DNA of 64,000 bases, taken from Nemophila menziesii (lineage: Eukaryota; Streptophyta; Magnoliopsida; Boraginales; Hydrophyllaceae). Positions 34,271-46,496 of the stretch are shown piece by piece. The notes beneath the pieces were generated by a model. It saw only the letters and a program-made list of their open reading frames with translations, made no database searches and was not told the origin of the DNA. The stretch covers positions 4,819,441-4,883,440 of the forward strand of contig JARWIR010000016.1 of assembly GCA_029959085.1 (NCBI GenBank). The letters are read 5' to 3'. The position numbers and the translations under genes were made by a program. Position 1 is the stretch's first letter, and each line of letters begins with the position of its first letter.

Positions 34271-35188
34271 AAGTGCGAATATTGTCAAGGGGAATGAGTC
34301 TATGAAAGCTGAGTTTCCATGATGGGAACCCTACCTAGCAGAGTGGAGATCCCGCAATTTAGGTTCAAAGGAAAAATTGAATCATGAAACTGCAACTTGG
34401 TGCGACGCACTGTGGGAAGACCTCCCAAACCATTCCTAGGACAAAATTAATCAGTTCTACTTGTAAAATTGAAGGATAGGTTACACTTTTAATGGTTCTT
34501 GTATCTTCGATAACGTAAGATAGAGTAATGCATAATACTCTCGACAAGAGACCACGTATGTGAATAACATGGGTAGGGACGCCCTACGAGAATTTTAAAG
34601 GCAAAATTCTCCAACGGTTATTCATGAAATACCAGGAGTTGTCCAGGGCCGTAAATGGACACAACCGTGAGAATCAAATAGTGTTTAGAAGTATACTCCC
34701 TCCGTTCCTAAAAGTTTGTCACTTATACTAAAAATAGTTGTTCCAAAAAGGTTGTCACTTTAGAAAATCAAGACACTTTTTTATTCTTTATACCACTTTT
34801 TCCCCTAATTAAACATTATTATATATGTTCCCAATAAATATTTAAGATATCAGGACACTTTATGGAGGGCATTTTAGTAATCACATGGTTAAAAAATAAC
34901 ATTTCTTAATTTGTGTGCAAAAAATAAACGTGACAACCTTTTAGGAACGGAGAGAGTACTATGTATATCCTATTGTCTTGGTTTACACAAAATCTGAATA
35001 GTTTAAGACCTCACGCTTACTAATTAGCAAGTAAATCCAATAGCTCTTACTAGAGAAGGTTCAAGGCCAAAAGCTACCTTTCTCGATGTAGTATTCTTCC
35101 GCGCTTCTCTCTCTCGCTCTCTCTCGTGTTTAGCATTATTTTGCATGATTTTTGGAGGTGGTTAGTCAATTTCCATTCATGTGGGGAT
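34271..35188 (+). other. 3' untranslated region of copia 1 with polypurine tract
   Basis: Non-coding except for the Stowaway MITE listed separately. It ends in TCATGTGGGGAT (35178-35188), the polypurine tract directly before the LTR. A (CT)n-like stretch lies near 35105-35130. Confidence 0.6.
34696..34956. mobile_element. Stowaway-type MITE, 261 bp
   Basis: Ends CTCCCTCCGTTCCTAAAAG and CTTTTAGGAACGGAGAGAG are inverted repeats with the Stowaway CTCCCTCCGT signature of Tc1/mariner MITEs. TA dinucleotides flank both sides (34694-34695 and 34957-34958). No coding capacity. Confidence 0.92.
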
Positions 35189-35936
35189 TGTTGGACAAAT
35201 GAGATTCTACCCACGTGTTGACCATGATTACGATGATAGTCGGTGACTTAATTTAAAGATATGATTCAGATATTGATATGTTTATTCCAGTTGAGAAGAT
35301 TAACGAAATATTTCACTTGGTTAAAATCATTTGAAATTGAATGAGAAATTGAGTCATATAATTTGGAGAAATTAAAAGAGTTTTTTTAATAATGTATATC
35401 GTTTTTTTTATTTCTTTTAATAAAGCAAAACAAAGAAAAAAAAGAAAAAAAAGCTATTGGGGTGGTTTGAACTTGTACCGCAACTGATTGGGCTTTTAGG
35501 CCTTGGGCTTATACCATCTAGGTTAATCAAGCTTTGTATCCATTAGTAAACGTTGTATCTTTTAATTAATAGACCGTATCTCCAAACGAAACATCACAAC
35601 TCTTTGCCAAATCACTTTTTCATCTTTTATAAATAGTTGGCCAACTAAACCATTTTCTTTGATTTATTTTTTCTAAGCATTAAAATTATACGAGAGAGAG
35701 ATAGAAAGATGTAGCATTATTAAGTTCGTTGAAATTATCAAGAATCGTGTGTCAGTTTCTTTTAAATAGTTTTGTCGTTGTATCCTAGAGGTTGAAGCCA
35801 GCAAACGTAAGACACCGGTTCGTGGCCTAAATACCTTAAAGGTATCGGATCCAATCCGAGTCTCGACAAGTAAAGTTATTTATTTATGCATTAGTTTTTA
35901 TATTGTTTTATTGCTTTATACAAATAAAACACAATA
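35189..35936 (+). repeat. 3' LTR remnant of copia element 1
   Basis: Starts TGTTGG directly after the polypurine tract. Positions 35741-35936 match the left LTR remnant. The matching region stops at 35936, so about 280 bp at the 3' end, present in the left copy (23218-23500), are missing. Confidence 0.7.
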
Positions 35937-35990
35937 ACCACTAGATTAGATGACCATGGCCCTGACCAGTGAGCTGATCCCAACTGGTTA
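35937..35990 (-). mobile_element. Truncated SINE head at the copia-1/unit B junction
   Basis: The minus strand reads AACCAGTTGGGATCAGCTCACTGG in outline, followed by GGTCATCTAATCTAGTGG. It resembles the 5' (tRNA-like) half of the SINE family at 7620. The B box and tail are missing, so it is a fragment at the junction. Confidence 0.5.
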
Positions 35991-36671
35991 CCTCCTATCT
36001 GTCACCTTATGTGGTATTAAGAAAGAAGAGAGAAAACAATTAATTAAGAAAGAAAAACAATTTGATTGATTTTTAAAACCTCCACATAGGAGGTGACATA
36101 AAAGTAAAGTAAAAAAGAAATGATATATATCTTTACTCATAATATATATTATGTGAATATTAATTTAGGAATATTGGTCTTGATCATAAGTATATAGTTA
36201 ACATTATACAATTACAATTTATTAGAGACTATTAGATATTAGGTACGACAATAAATATTTTAATAAATATAATATCATTTTAATTAGTTTTCTTTCGTGA
36301 GTGTATACTCCAATGCACAAAGATACATATCTATATGCATATTGACTTACTATAACTATGAATTTAAATGAAAAAATTAGGAGACTCTCCACATGAATAT
36401 TTATTATCTTGTCTTATAAGCATCACGTTTAATCCACCTATTTAAATAGGTTTTCCACTAATACTATTTGCAGAAATAAGTCTAAAAAGGACAATATGGT
36501 AAAACATGCCTCTGCATTAAAGAAACTCTATAATTAGATATGTCCAAATTCTTTATCGAGTATAATAATTTATATTATCAAAGTAAGAATTCTACTATGT
36601 AATTATGAAACAAAACTCATAAGGAAGGAATATTCTTTCATCCTATATCGGATGGTCTTAATTATTATTAT

Positions 36672-36862
36672 GAGTAATGATAAATACTATCCAAAATTAT
36701 ATCATCCACTTATCACCCATGACATAACGTGAATTGGTTGGCAATAAATCATTAATCAGATCAAAAAAATATATAGATTAACGATTTATTGCCAACCAAT
36801 TCACGGCACGTCATGGATGGTATACTGGATGGTATGATTTTGAGTGGTATATATCATTACTC
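36672..36862. mobile_element. Empty MULE-like foldback MITE in unit B
   Basis: A 191-bp near-palindrome. It starts GAGTAATGATAAATACTATC, ends ATATCATTACTC, and the inner arms CACCCATGACATAACGTG and its complement are separated by about 20 bp. Flanking 9-mers are TATTATTAT and TACTATTAT. It occupies the same place as the filled element 19343-20053 of unit A. Confidence 0.85.
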
Positions 36863-36873
36863 TACTATTATTT

Positions 36874-38656
36874 CTCCCTCCGTCCACTTTTATTTGTCCT
36901 TCTTTCTAAAAGGAGGTGTCCAACAATATTTGTTCCTTTTATAATATCAAGACATTTTTTCTCCCATTTGTCCAATATCACCCTGGTGTCGCCTAGGGTG
37001 TGATAAAAATAAGATAAATATAAGCCAGAAAACAATGCACTTTCACCCTAGACAAGCACGGTACTGCAAGTATTACATGACGTATGCAAGTTTTAATGAT
37101 AAGTTAAATTTGTTCTCAGGGACTTAGTGTGTTATACGAATGGGCAGAATAATGACTAAGAAGTAATTAGTTAACAGACAAAAAATAAATACGAGTGATT
37201 GATAGAATATTAATTAACCTAATGAAAATTAAAGACAATAAAATAAATACGAAAAAATATGAGATGAGAAGTATAGCTTAGGTTTTGCTAGTATGCACTA
37301 ATCCTTCTAATTCTTTATATCAAATCTAGTTAATAAGGGAGATAATTAGCTCTTATATACTTAGTCAGGATTCTAAATTCCCATACCTTAGACCTTGATA
37401 GCGACTAAGGGGGCTACGGACACACCACGAGGCTGGTTTAAATAGGGTTTTCCTACGCCACTAGGTTCCTAAGCAATCAATTTCCAAACATGGTGATAGT
37501 GATTAAATTATACCCTAATAACTATCTAGTTAGAATTAGTGTTGTCAAGACCAATATCGACACTAGACGTTATGCGGTGTTTCAATAATTATACACCCAG
37601 CTAAGGTGATCATCTAACTAAACGTTGCGCACCGCAAGGAAAACAGTCATTAAATCAAAACACATAAACAAATATATAGATAAGCAACTAATATCAGATT
37701 AAAACATATAATTCCCAAAGAAACTTAGATAGAAAGAAAATAGAATTCATAGATTATACATGATGCAAAACCCAAGCTATGGGAAAATTAGTTCATACCT
37801 GAAGGAAATAAACTAAAAGAAATAATGAAAGACTTTATCTTGCTCTCTACAATAATTCTGATGATAATAAACCTAACGACTAATTACTATGAGGCAAGGA
37901 TGATTTACTAGTGATATAAGGGTGTATTTACAGGTGTTTAGAAGACCTAATTCGTTTTCTTGAAGGAGAAGGTAAGTAGTGGACTCCAAGCCCAACTCAA
38001 ACTCGTTACCTTAAAATATGAAATCAGACCCGTTTTTGTTTTGGTCCTAACAACTTCAATTCTTATCCTTTTGACGCGTATGAGTAGTCGAAATTCATCG
38101 TCTCGGAAAGATATCCAACTTTGCTCTTGACCGTTTCTCCAAATTCCCCACCGATGTTGAGATATAAGCTGATTTGTGGTCGTGTGTGGTGAAATTCAGA
38201 TTTATGGCAGCTTTTCCATTTCCATATTTTTAGTTTTTCTTTCCTTATCTCCAATTTCAATGCTTATCTTCTTTCCATATCTCTTAGTCTTTGACTTGGA
38301 CTCTAATTAATATCCATAATAATCTTTAAAACTTCACACTAAATAAATAATTAAACCCAATATGCTTTAAAAATAATAATTTACTAAATCAGGACTAGAA
38401 ATAGGAAAATGTAGTAATTCTCAAAAAAATCGACTAGAAAGACTTCTAAATCACTAAAAATGATGTCTCATCCTAATATTAATCTATCACAAATGAGGAG
38501 ACATCACACCCCTAATTAATTAGTTAAAAGTAATGGTGCATTAAATGACATTCTACTCATTGAATAAGGACAATATAGTAAAGAGAAAGTGTAATTCATG
38601 TCTTTTTTGATCTTTGTGCCACATAAAGTAGGACAAATAAAAATGGACGAAGGAAG
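36874..38656. mobile_element. Stowaway MITE split by a solo LTR
   Basis: Left end CTCCCTCCGTCCACTTTTAT (36874) and right end TAAAAATGGACGAAGGAAG (ending 38656) are inverted repeats. Without the solo LTR and its target repeat the MITE is about 255 bp. Unit A has no MITE at this point. A clean TA duplication is visible only on the right. Confidence 0.8.
36984..38506 (-). mobile_element. Solo LTR of the TGATGTCTCC family, 1523 bp
   Basis: On the minus strand it begins TGATGTCTCC and ends GGCGACACCA. A perfect 5-bp target duplication CACCC lies at 36979-36983 and 38507-38511. No internal sequence remains, so it arose by LTR-LTR recombination. Its outer 46 bp (38461-38506) form a hairpin like the LTRs at 25674 and 31406, with a different loop. 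It is nested in a MITE within unit B. Confidence 0.9.
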
Positions 38657-38658
38657 TA

Positions 38659-38659
38659 T

Positions 38660-38701
<42 letters not shown>
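38659..38701. repeat. (AAT)n microsatellite
   Basis: About 14 triplets, at the place of the longer (ATT)n run in unit A. Confidence 0.93.
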
Positions 38702-38828
38702 TATCCATCCATATTATGACATCCATCCCAATGTTTTAAGTTTACATCCAATAATTATAAAAATTATCTATTTAATCTAGTACCACGCGTTCGATAAAAA
38801 AAATCTAATACCACGTGTCTATTTTTTT

Positions 38829-39385
38829 TAGTCGAAAATACCTTGCATAAATAACAACCAAAATACAAACTTAGCCTATCCCTATTGGATTAAAGTACCT
38901 AGTAAATAAGTTAGCTAATTGGGGAGGAGGATAAATACTCCAAAGACTAAACAAAGAGTCTCTAAGCTTATGTTTAGCCACCCAATCCGCACTCAAGTTT
39001 TTTGATCTCCTTACAAAGGAGATTTTCAAGTTATACAAAAATTTACACCTTAATATGTTCTTAACCAATATCTTAGAATTACAAAAAATCTTTGCGCTTT
39101 TTCGAGTTTGGTTAATAAGGTTTAAGCAATCATTCTCTATCTCCACTTTGCCTATAGGATACTTAGCAGCTAGTTGACAAGCTTCTAAAAGCCCTCTTGC
39201 TTCAGCTTCAATAACAGAGTTAACCATCATCTTCTTTGCAAAACCATCAATCATACAACCTGCTGAATTCCTAACTATACAAGCAAAAACAACTTGGTTA
39301 GCATTAATATTGACAGAAGCATCACAATTAATTTTAAAAAAACCAGGTAAAGGAGGAATCCAAGAGCCATTTCTATAAAAAAATA
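38829..39385 (-). pseudogene. 5'-truncated LINE: RNase H domain and A-rich tail
   Basis: On the minus strand the frame from about 39360 reads PPLPGFFKINCDASVNINANQ, then ACIVRNSAGCMIDGFAKK, AEARGLLEACQLA, IENDCLNLIN and RSKNLSADWVAKHKL. This is the plant LINE RNase H domain (RVT_3 type) with D, E and D positions visible. The 3' side ends in ACTAAAAAAAATAG near 38830, a short A tail. It is absent from the matching place of unit A (about 20190), so it is an insertion specific to B. The open part is 38871-39254. Confidence 0.85.
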
Positions 39386-41128
39386 AGATTAGTTTCCCCT
39401 TAATTATTTTATTAACTGATGGCTAAGATGTAGTGTTAGATATTAGATGAAATCCTTACCCCATATACAAAAGCTAAATCTAGCAAGTGACAAATGAGAT
39501 GTGCCTGTATGAGGACAAAATGCTCATATTGCTCCTCGATCCCATAATGTCAGCATCTTGGAGACCAAATTCTACAATTCAAAAAACATATGTAAATAAC
39601 AATACTACCTATACATATTCATATTATTCATAATAAGTTATTATATTGGAAAATGCAAACGAGATCTCGCATATACATGATTTTTTTGTTAGGGTCAAAA
39701 TAAATATAAACAACGATTAAATTTTTTTTCATACTAATATGATATATTTTTCATTATTTTTATTGATTAATTTCATTTAAATTTTTAATAAATAAAGTAG
39801 AATCAGGGTTACCTCTCCTGGGTTGACTAGAATAGTATCTAATACATAGCCATTGCCCAATCCTGCACAAAAAAAATTAATGTAAAATTTCTACTATTCT
39901 AATAAATAATACTAGTTGAAACGCGCAATGATGATAAGAATGTGAGACTATAAGTCAACGTAAAACTATAAATTTTAGCAAGTACACTAGTATCGGTCAG
40001 GTGAAATTTTACTATGTGTCTTAACCTAAGAACTTTTTGGTTCTTTATTCATATATTCTTTCTTTAACAACACTTTTATGTAATTTTTCTGACATGTCTA
40101 CTAAAAATGAAAGTAGAAAGTTATTTTTGATTTTAAACAAACCATGTAATCTTGAAGGGACTCATTTTAAAAGATAGAAACGAGATATGCCATTTTTCTT
40201 AACCATAGAATAAGTAAAATATAAAAACGTGAGTTACATAAAGAACCAATAAATGCTGAAATTCGAGCATAAAATTTATAGGTTAGGAAAGATTTTCATC
40301 ATATTTAATTTTGGTCCAAAACTAATTTAACAAAATAATTATCCAAATTCATTATCACTTAAACTCGTATCATTAACTTGTAATGTCTAGCATCAATCTA
40401 TTTTCTAATACGTACATATTATTATTAGAAGAGGCAAGCTTTACCTTTTATATTTAACTGAAATACTATGATCATCGATCTTCTCGAGTGAAGTAAATAG
40501 TTCTTTATGAAATGTATAACCTGTATTTGAAATATTAAATAAAAAATTCGAGAAATTAGATTCCAATGTTTAGTTATAATATTAACATACTATTTTCTGT
40601 GTGAATCAATATGACATTGTCTTTGGTTTTTAACAAACATAACATATTTATGTAGATTATTAGATATACATTAATCATATGATCAAGAATGTTACTAAAG
40701 TAGTCATATCATTACCTTTAATTTTTTTTAATTTAACATATATAATATTTTAAATATATAAAAAAAAGTATGTATGTGTACGTTATGCGTACAATTAAAG
40801 AGAGGAGATTGGGGGATAGGTCGGGTGGGGTGCAATCCACCTTGACTTCGATTGCAATGCAAATTTGTTCAAATTATTTTTAAGATAAAATATTAACGAA
40901 AAATATATTAGCCCTCGGCCTAAATATTAACCCCTCGGCCTAAATATTAGGTCTCATCGACCTAAATATTAGCCCTCCTTGACTAAATATTTACACTCTT
41001 AGCCCTCCGATAACTAGATATCAACCCAAAAACAATTTGTGTCGATGCTCCGAACCCGGTTGATTCTTTTAAATTTTACACCCCAAATAAATTCATGTGC
41101 CTATCTGTGCAAGAACACCCCAACACTA

Positions 41129-41154
<26 letters not shown>
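41129..41154. repeat. (AT)n microsatellite in unit B
   Basis: About 13 AT units. The equivalent spots in A (21950) and C (60970) have only a few. Confidence 0.9.
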
Positions 41155-41160
<6 letters not shown>

Positions 41161-42617
41161 CACCTTGGAAAAAATCCAATATTTATAGGAGTAGAGGATC
41201 AATCACGTGAATTTTGAAATCTAAAGATTATAGTAAAAATAAAATAAAATTCAATATTAAATATATATACCTAACACACTTACCATCCAAATCTTCACTA
41301 AAACTCCAGATCCATCACCAAAGAGTCATGTAAATCTTATATGTCTTGATTTGAGAAGAGCAAATAAGAAGAACAAATGAATTTTGAAGTTGTTAAATTA
41401 GTATAAATAGATATATTACAAGGATGGTGAATTCTTTGATAAGGAAAATGCACGCCAAATTGTTCAATAGAGAAAGTAAAAGGACGGCGAAAGTATTGGC
41501 TAGGTTTTGTAAAATTGTATAAGTAGACTTTTAATTATTCACAGGGCATTTAATTGTGTTTATTATTAAAATATTAAAGTCTAAAATATTTATTTTTTAA
41601 TATTTAATTAGTGTAAAAGTTATTGATTTGATCAATTTAGTTCTCGAGGCACCATCAACTTAAAATATGTTTCAAGTAATTTGGGCTTAGCCTTGGCTCA
41701 TTAGAAGGCCTAATCCGTTTTATATTTTACATTTTGATTGGTTATTTTTCAATCCAATGTATAAGTAATTTATTTTTAATACATTCGAGGCTAAAATGAC
41801 TAGTAGGTCTGTCCTACTAAATCACAACCAGGAAGTACATGTTTCTAGACAATCATATCACTCATATTTCTAAACAATACACGCTTTACAAAAACAAGAC
41901 ACTATCAATTATAAAATTCTTCTTCTTTGCCACTGACGTGGTATCAAGGACCGATCCACTGAATAGTGGGGGGTACCTTTGTTAAGTTATTTATGCCATT
42001 TTACTATAAAAGTATGGGTGTTTGATTGAGTGATTGATGTATAGTGTCTACTATAATGGGGATCATATTTTGGAAGAGTCCAACAAGGAATAGTAGTAGG
42101 ATAATGTATTACTCTTAGATAATTATTTAAAGATAGATTCTTAGATACTTACACACCTTATCAGGGTCATTTTTTCCAAATATCCATATTAACGGTTTTT
42201 AATCATTATCCTCCATGCTCCAAGGATACCAACATCCTGTGAATTATGAGCTAGCGTGAGACTAGTCATGTTCGAGATTGATCGATAATTCAGAGTTTAC
42301 CCAAGATGTAAGGTTCTTGAGGTCCGGTGGCTCATTGGCGGAGGACTTATGGTGAAGTCGTTTTATATCTCCTCGGTCCAAACTAGTAAAAGAAACTCTT
42401 CAAACTTGTAATCCTTAATTGAATTGGGTTCATCACATAGGCGAAGAATAAAAAAAAACGATTGAATAGGCGTTAAAACAAAAAAGAAAAAAAATCTTCT
42501 AACCTTTCACTAACTTTTTTTTCTATTATCCATATTATGCCTATTTCAAAGCCTCCATTAGTGTAATAAAACCATATTGGGTCAGAACACAAAGGGGGTA
42601 ACAAATGAAGCCCGCTT

Positions 42618-45057
42618 TTGCTAGGAGTTCCGATGAAGTGGGTGGATCTTATTCTTCAAGGGATGAGTGATAATTAATTGAGTATTCTTCGGAGAGGTAA
42701 TCCTATTCCACCATTCAAACCAGAGAGAGGAATCAGACGATCCTGTCTCGCCTTATCTTTTCTTCATTTGCATGGAGCATTTGTCAATTCTCATTCAGAA
42801 GCGTGTCGAAGCTGGCGAGTGGAAACCTGTTAGACTTTCATCAAGGGGTTTCCTATATCTCATATCTTTTTCGCTAATGATTTAATTCTGTTTTCGGAAG
42901 CTTCTGTAGATAATTTTGATATTTACAGGATACTTTGGATGTCTTTAGCAAGGAAGAGGGACAGACAATCAGCAAGGAGAAGTCGATGGTTTATTTTTCC
43001 GGAACATGGACGAAGGTGTTGCACTTAAAATCGAAGCAAGGAGTGGATACAAGAGGAGCGAAGGATTGGGAAAATACCTGGGAGTACCCAATTTATCGGT
43101 AAGGAAACCTAGATATATTTATGGGGAAATCATCACAGAACTTCACGGCAAACTCGCCAAATGGAAAGGTAATGTTTTATCACTTGCTGGTCGCATTACA
43201 TTAGCACAATCTGTTCTTAGTGCGGCCCCAATGTATATCATGCAAGTGGAAAAACTTCCTGTCTATGTTTGCCAAGAACTTGATAAAGTTAGAAGAGAAT
43301 TCATTTGGGATATCACAAAAGAATAGAGTCATATCAACTGGATAGCATGGAAGGATATTTGTAAGCCCAAGTCTTTAGGTGGCCTTGGGTTCCGTTTTAC
43401 GGAAGATATGAACAAAGTGCTATTAGGTAAACTAGGTTGGAAGGCAATTCTGGATGATAGCACTATCTAGGCTATCGTCATGAGACAGAAATACTTTAAC
43501 TCAAATCATTTATATTATATTTCTGGAGCTACGGATTTGAGAATGAGTAAAGCCATCGTGGAAGGTATTGCCGTAGTTAGACGGGGATCCCGATGGCTCT
43601 TGTATAATGGGACGGAGGTGAAATTTTGGTTAGATGTTTGGTTGGCGGATCACCCTTTAATAGATTTCTCAATTGATGATGTGGGAGTGGGCGAAAGAAT
43701 TATAAAAGTTAGAGACTATGTACTAGAGGATGGATCTTGGAATTGAGTCGCTTTTCAGGATCTCTTGCCAACTTTTAAGTTGTTAGAAGTTACAATGGTT
43801 ACTTTACAGAACAATATGGATAATAATGATCAATTATCTTGGACAAGGGAGATTCATGGACTACTAAACCGGCTTCATGGGAGTTCGAAACGAGTGAGAC
43901 ACAATTTCTTATCAAGTGGGGAAAAATTTGGAAGCTTAAATGTCCCCAAAGAATTAGAGTTTTAATTTGGAGAGCAGTACACGAGAGGTTAGCAACTTGC
44001 GGTAATTTGAGTAAGAGAGAGATGGTGGACTCAGGCCTTTGTCCGTGTTGTGGCCTGGTTGAGGAGAACGTGCTTCATGTATTCAAACATTGTGTTTAGG
44101 CTAGAGAGATATGGACATTAGTTAGGGAGGAAATTGTTCATTATGAGAATAGGAATGGCAGTGGGTCTGATGGAATTTCCAGGTTGGATTTTTGTAATAT
44201 ATTTTTGCAGGGGACTTCGCATGCATTTTCAAGGAATTTGGGGCCTGCTGGGATGGAGCTGCGGAATCAGCTCCCTTCTGTTCTGGCTTCTATAGTAGCA
44301 GGTACTCATGACCCAAGCTCGACTGGGGAGGTACAGATTAGGACAACAAACCGAGTCCACTTGACTTCTGCTGGTTTGGGTCAAACGGTTCGTTTACAGC
44401 GCCATAAGGAAGAATCAAGCGAGGGGCGAGGTTCTACGGAGCAGATGCAGAAACTTCACCGAGATGGAGGGATTGGCCGTAGGTACAGATATGGCAGGGA
44501 GGGAGCTTTCAATAGTTGGACAAGGAGGGGAGACGAACAACGCCTTGGGAGGAAGACATGAGCAAGATGTGTTAGGGTATGATTGGTGGAATAAAAACTT
44601 ATCTAGTAAGGGTGTGTATTCTAGGATTGCGTGGACTGTATTTTTTGGAGTGGTGATTGATACGATCTGGAAGATTAGAAATGATATTTTTTTCAATAGG
44701 GGTGTTTACCCATCAGCTAAAGCAGTGGTTCGAAAGGCGTATTTCATTGTTGTAAGCTATTCGAGAGTATGGGGAAAGGTTCTGGGTAGTGTGATCAAGA
44801 GTATGGAGCAGATTAGCTTCGTAGGATGGAATAAACCGAAGCATGGATTCAAATTAAATACTGACGAAAGCTTTAATAAATGGAGGAAATGCGGAGGAGG
44901 TGGTGGTGTGATTCGGGATGGTGAGGGTAACTGGATTTGTAGCTTTTTGATGAAAGTGGACTATGAATTGGTAACGGGCATTTAACCCATGACGCTTAGT
45001 CGTGGACTTAGTTTCCCAGAGGAATTATGCTTAGGGGAAGTGGAAGTAGAGACGGAT
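42618..45057 (+). pseudogene. LINE (L1-type) second ORF, 3' half: reverse transcriptase, zf-RVT, RNase H
   Basis: Frame-broken. RT blocks: LSILIQKRVEAGEWKPVRLSS (about 42785), HIFFANDLILFSEAS (about 42862; the catalytic FADD reads FAND), KYLGVPNLSVRKPRY (43070), and GKLAKWKGNVLSLAGRITLAQ (43150). The zf-RVT domain is at about 43925-44099 (KCPQRIRVLIWRAVHERLAT..LCPCCGLVEENVLHVF). RNase H begins at about 44828 (GWNKPKHGFKLNTDESF) and ends at ELCLGEVEVETD (45057), where an inverted LINE piece follows. The 5' end is truncated at 42618, directly after a copy of the PPR 5' flank. Stops near 43324 and 43744 and frame changes make it inactive. Confidence 0.88.
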
Positions 45058-46100
45058 TTGGGCTTTGGGTTTTAATAGTATGGGAGAATGTAACGTTTGG
45101 GCTTTGGGTTTTAATAGTTGGGCTTTTGCAGGTACCGAAAATAATTTCATTGACTTGGGCTTTAGGTGGGTTAAATTTAGTAAGCATTTCTTGGGCAAGC
45201 GTGGCTAATCTATCTTCTCTCTCTTTGTGTACCGGGATTGTTTGCTTCTTCTCTTTCTTATCTTTAGCATCGAAGAGAACCGTTCCACCATTACCGTCCT
45301 TACCATATTGTTCTTCCATGCTCCTAGCCTGTCCTATTTTGTCACCATTAGCATCTTTCGTACTAAATTTGAAAATAGTGTTAGTACTATTAACTCCGTT
45401 ACTGGGTTCACCAAGAGCGAGTTGATTCGACTCAAGCTCTCCATTGTTATGGATTTTGGCTTTGTTTCTTCTTCCAATCTCCTAAGTATTCTTTCTTAAT
45501 GTTGCTTCTGAAACCTCTCTTAGCATTAATTTTGGAGTAGGCCCTCTTGTAGAAATTTTAATCCCTGCTCCAATTTTGGGGGAGACTTTAGGGTTTTTGC
45601 ACTTTAGTTCTTCATGACCAAAAATTCCACAGCCGTAGTAGACTTGCCCAATATTTTCATACTTGAATTTAATCCAGTTGGCAATAGTTTCTGATTCTCT
45701 GTAATTTATACCTGCAATTAAGGGATTTTGGATATTCCAGTCAGTTCTTACCCTAGTAACTAAAGATTCATCTATTTCTAATGATTCTGATAGTTCTATT
45801 TGATGTACTATTCCAAAATAGCTAAACATTTTCTCAAGACAGTTTATAGTTAATAGATTAGTAGGAATACCCGTGAGCTGCAGCCATAGAGTTGTGTTGT
45901 TGACTATTTTGGCTTCACCGTTTTCATACTTGTTGACAGCTAGGTGTTTTCCTTGGACAGTCCAAGGTCTTTGATCCCACACCTTCATTTTATCTTCTTC
46001 AGTTCCAAACTTGATGATGAAGGTATTATCACCACACTTTTGAACTTCAACATGGTTTTTTAAAGCCTAATACTTGTTAACGTGATTCTTGATATATATA
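45058..46100 (-). pseudogene. LINE first ORF (DUF4283 and degenerate CCHC), opposite orientation
   Basis: On the minus strand the frame reads FIIKFGTEEDKMKVWDQRPW, VNNTTLWLQLTGIPTNLL and WIKFKYENIGQVYYGCGIFGH. This is the DUF4283 domain plus zinc knuckle of plant LINE ORF1 (Gag-like RNA-binding) proteins. The knuckle has lost its first cysteine (VYYGC where CYxC is usual). The main open part is 45482-45988, and an N-terminal-to-C-terminal continuation in another frame reaches 45008. It meets the plus-strand LINE ORF2 tail to tail at about 45058. Confidence 0.8.
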
Positions 46101-46496
46101 TATGATTAGTTTTTTCATTGTGTAGCAGTTTGACTATGAGTTTTTTGCTCATTTAGCGTCCGGTAGCCTGAGTTATTATCGGGTGTTATTACTAAAGTCT
46201 TGTTTTTTGCTAAAGGGTGTGATGGAGCATAGAAATCCATTGGAGGGAATCTGCCAAGGAACAAAAGAGAAAAAGCTGAAAAAGGAAACAAGGAGAAGGA
46301 ATCTAGAGTCTTGAGAGAGTTTTGTAGGATTTTAGACATTAGATGGTATAGGAATCATTCAAAATGTAAGTTTTTTGAGTAAGGTTTTTATTGTTTGGAA
46401 GAAGAGTTTGAAATAAAATTTCATAATGGGTTATTTGTAATGATCAAAAGATTTTGAAAATAAACGAGTATAATACAATAAGATTAGAATTTCTAA
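46101..46496. other. Sequence between the LINE ORF1 piece and the PPR upstream region
   Basis: Contains a 74-codon minus-strand frame (46115-46339), possibly the LINE 5' region but without a recognised domain. The rest is AT-rich. Confidence 0.3.

Larger units (their letters stand above)
22947..35936 (+). mobile_element. Ty1/copia element 1, decayed, split by a nested LTR element
   Basis: Order on the plus strand: LTR remnant (22947-23500), degenerate primer site (TGGTATTA at 23503), gag remnant, protease, [nested element 24093-31406], integrase, reverse transcriptase, RNase H, polypurine tract GTGGGGAT (35181-35188), LTR remnant (35189-35936). The protease-integrase-RT-RNase H order defines Ty1/copia. 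Multiple stops and frameshifts make it inactive. The LTRs are truncated at opposite outer ends and meet units A and B directly. Confidence 0.85.
35991..42617. repeat. Unit B of the segmental repeat
   Basis: Matches units A and C from CACCTCCTATCTGTCACC onward. Relative to A it lacks the first kilobase, the SINE and the captured exons. It has gained a Stowaway MITE, a solo LTR and a LINE fragment. A deletion near 41885 relative to C (about 61700-62180) is visible; after it B and C match again from CACTATCAATTATAAAATT through 42617 and into the LINE. Confidence 0.85.

Noticed and set aside
44184..44696. Two overlapping frames between the LINE zf-RVT and RNase H
   Set aside because: They lie in the LINE linker region in shifted frames; no independent gene is supported.
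45008..45425. Plus-strand frames opposite the LINE ORF1
   Set aside because: Shadows of the minus-strand LINE ORF1.
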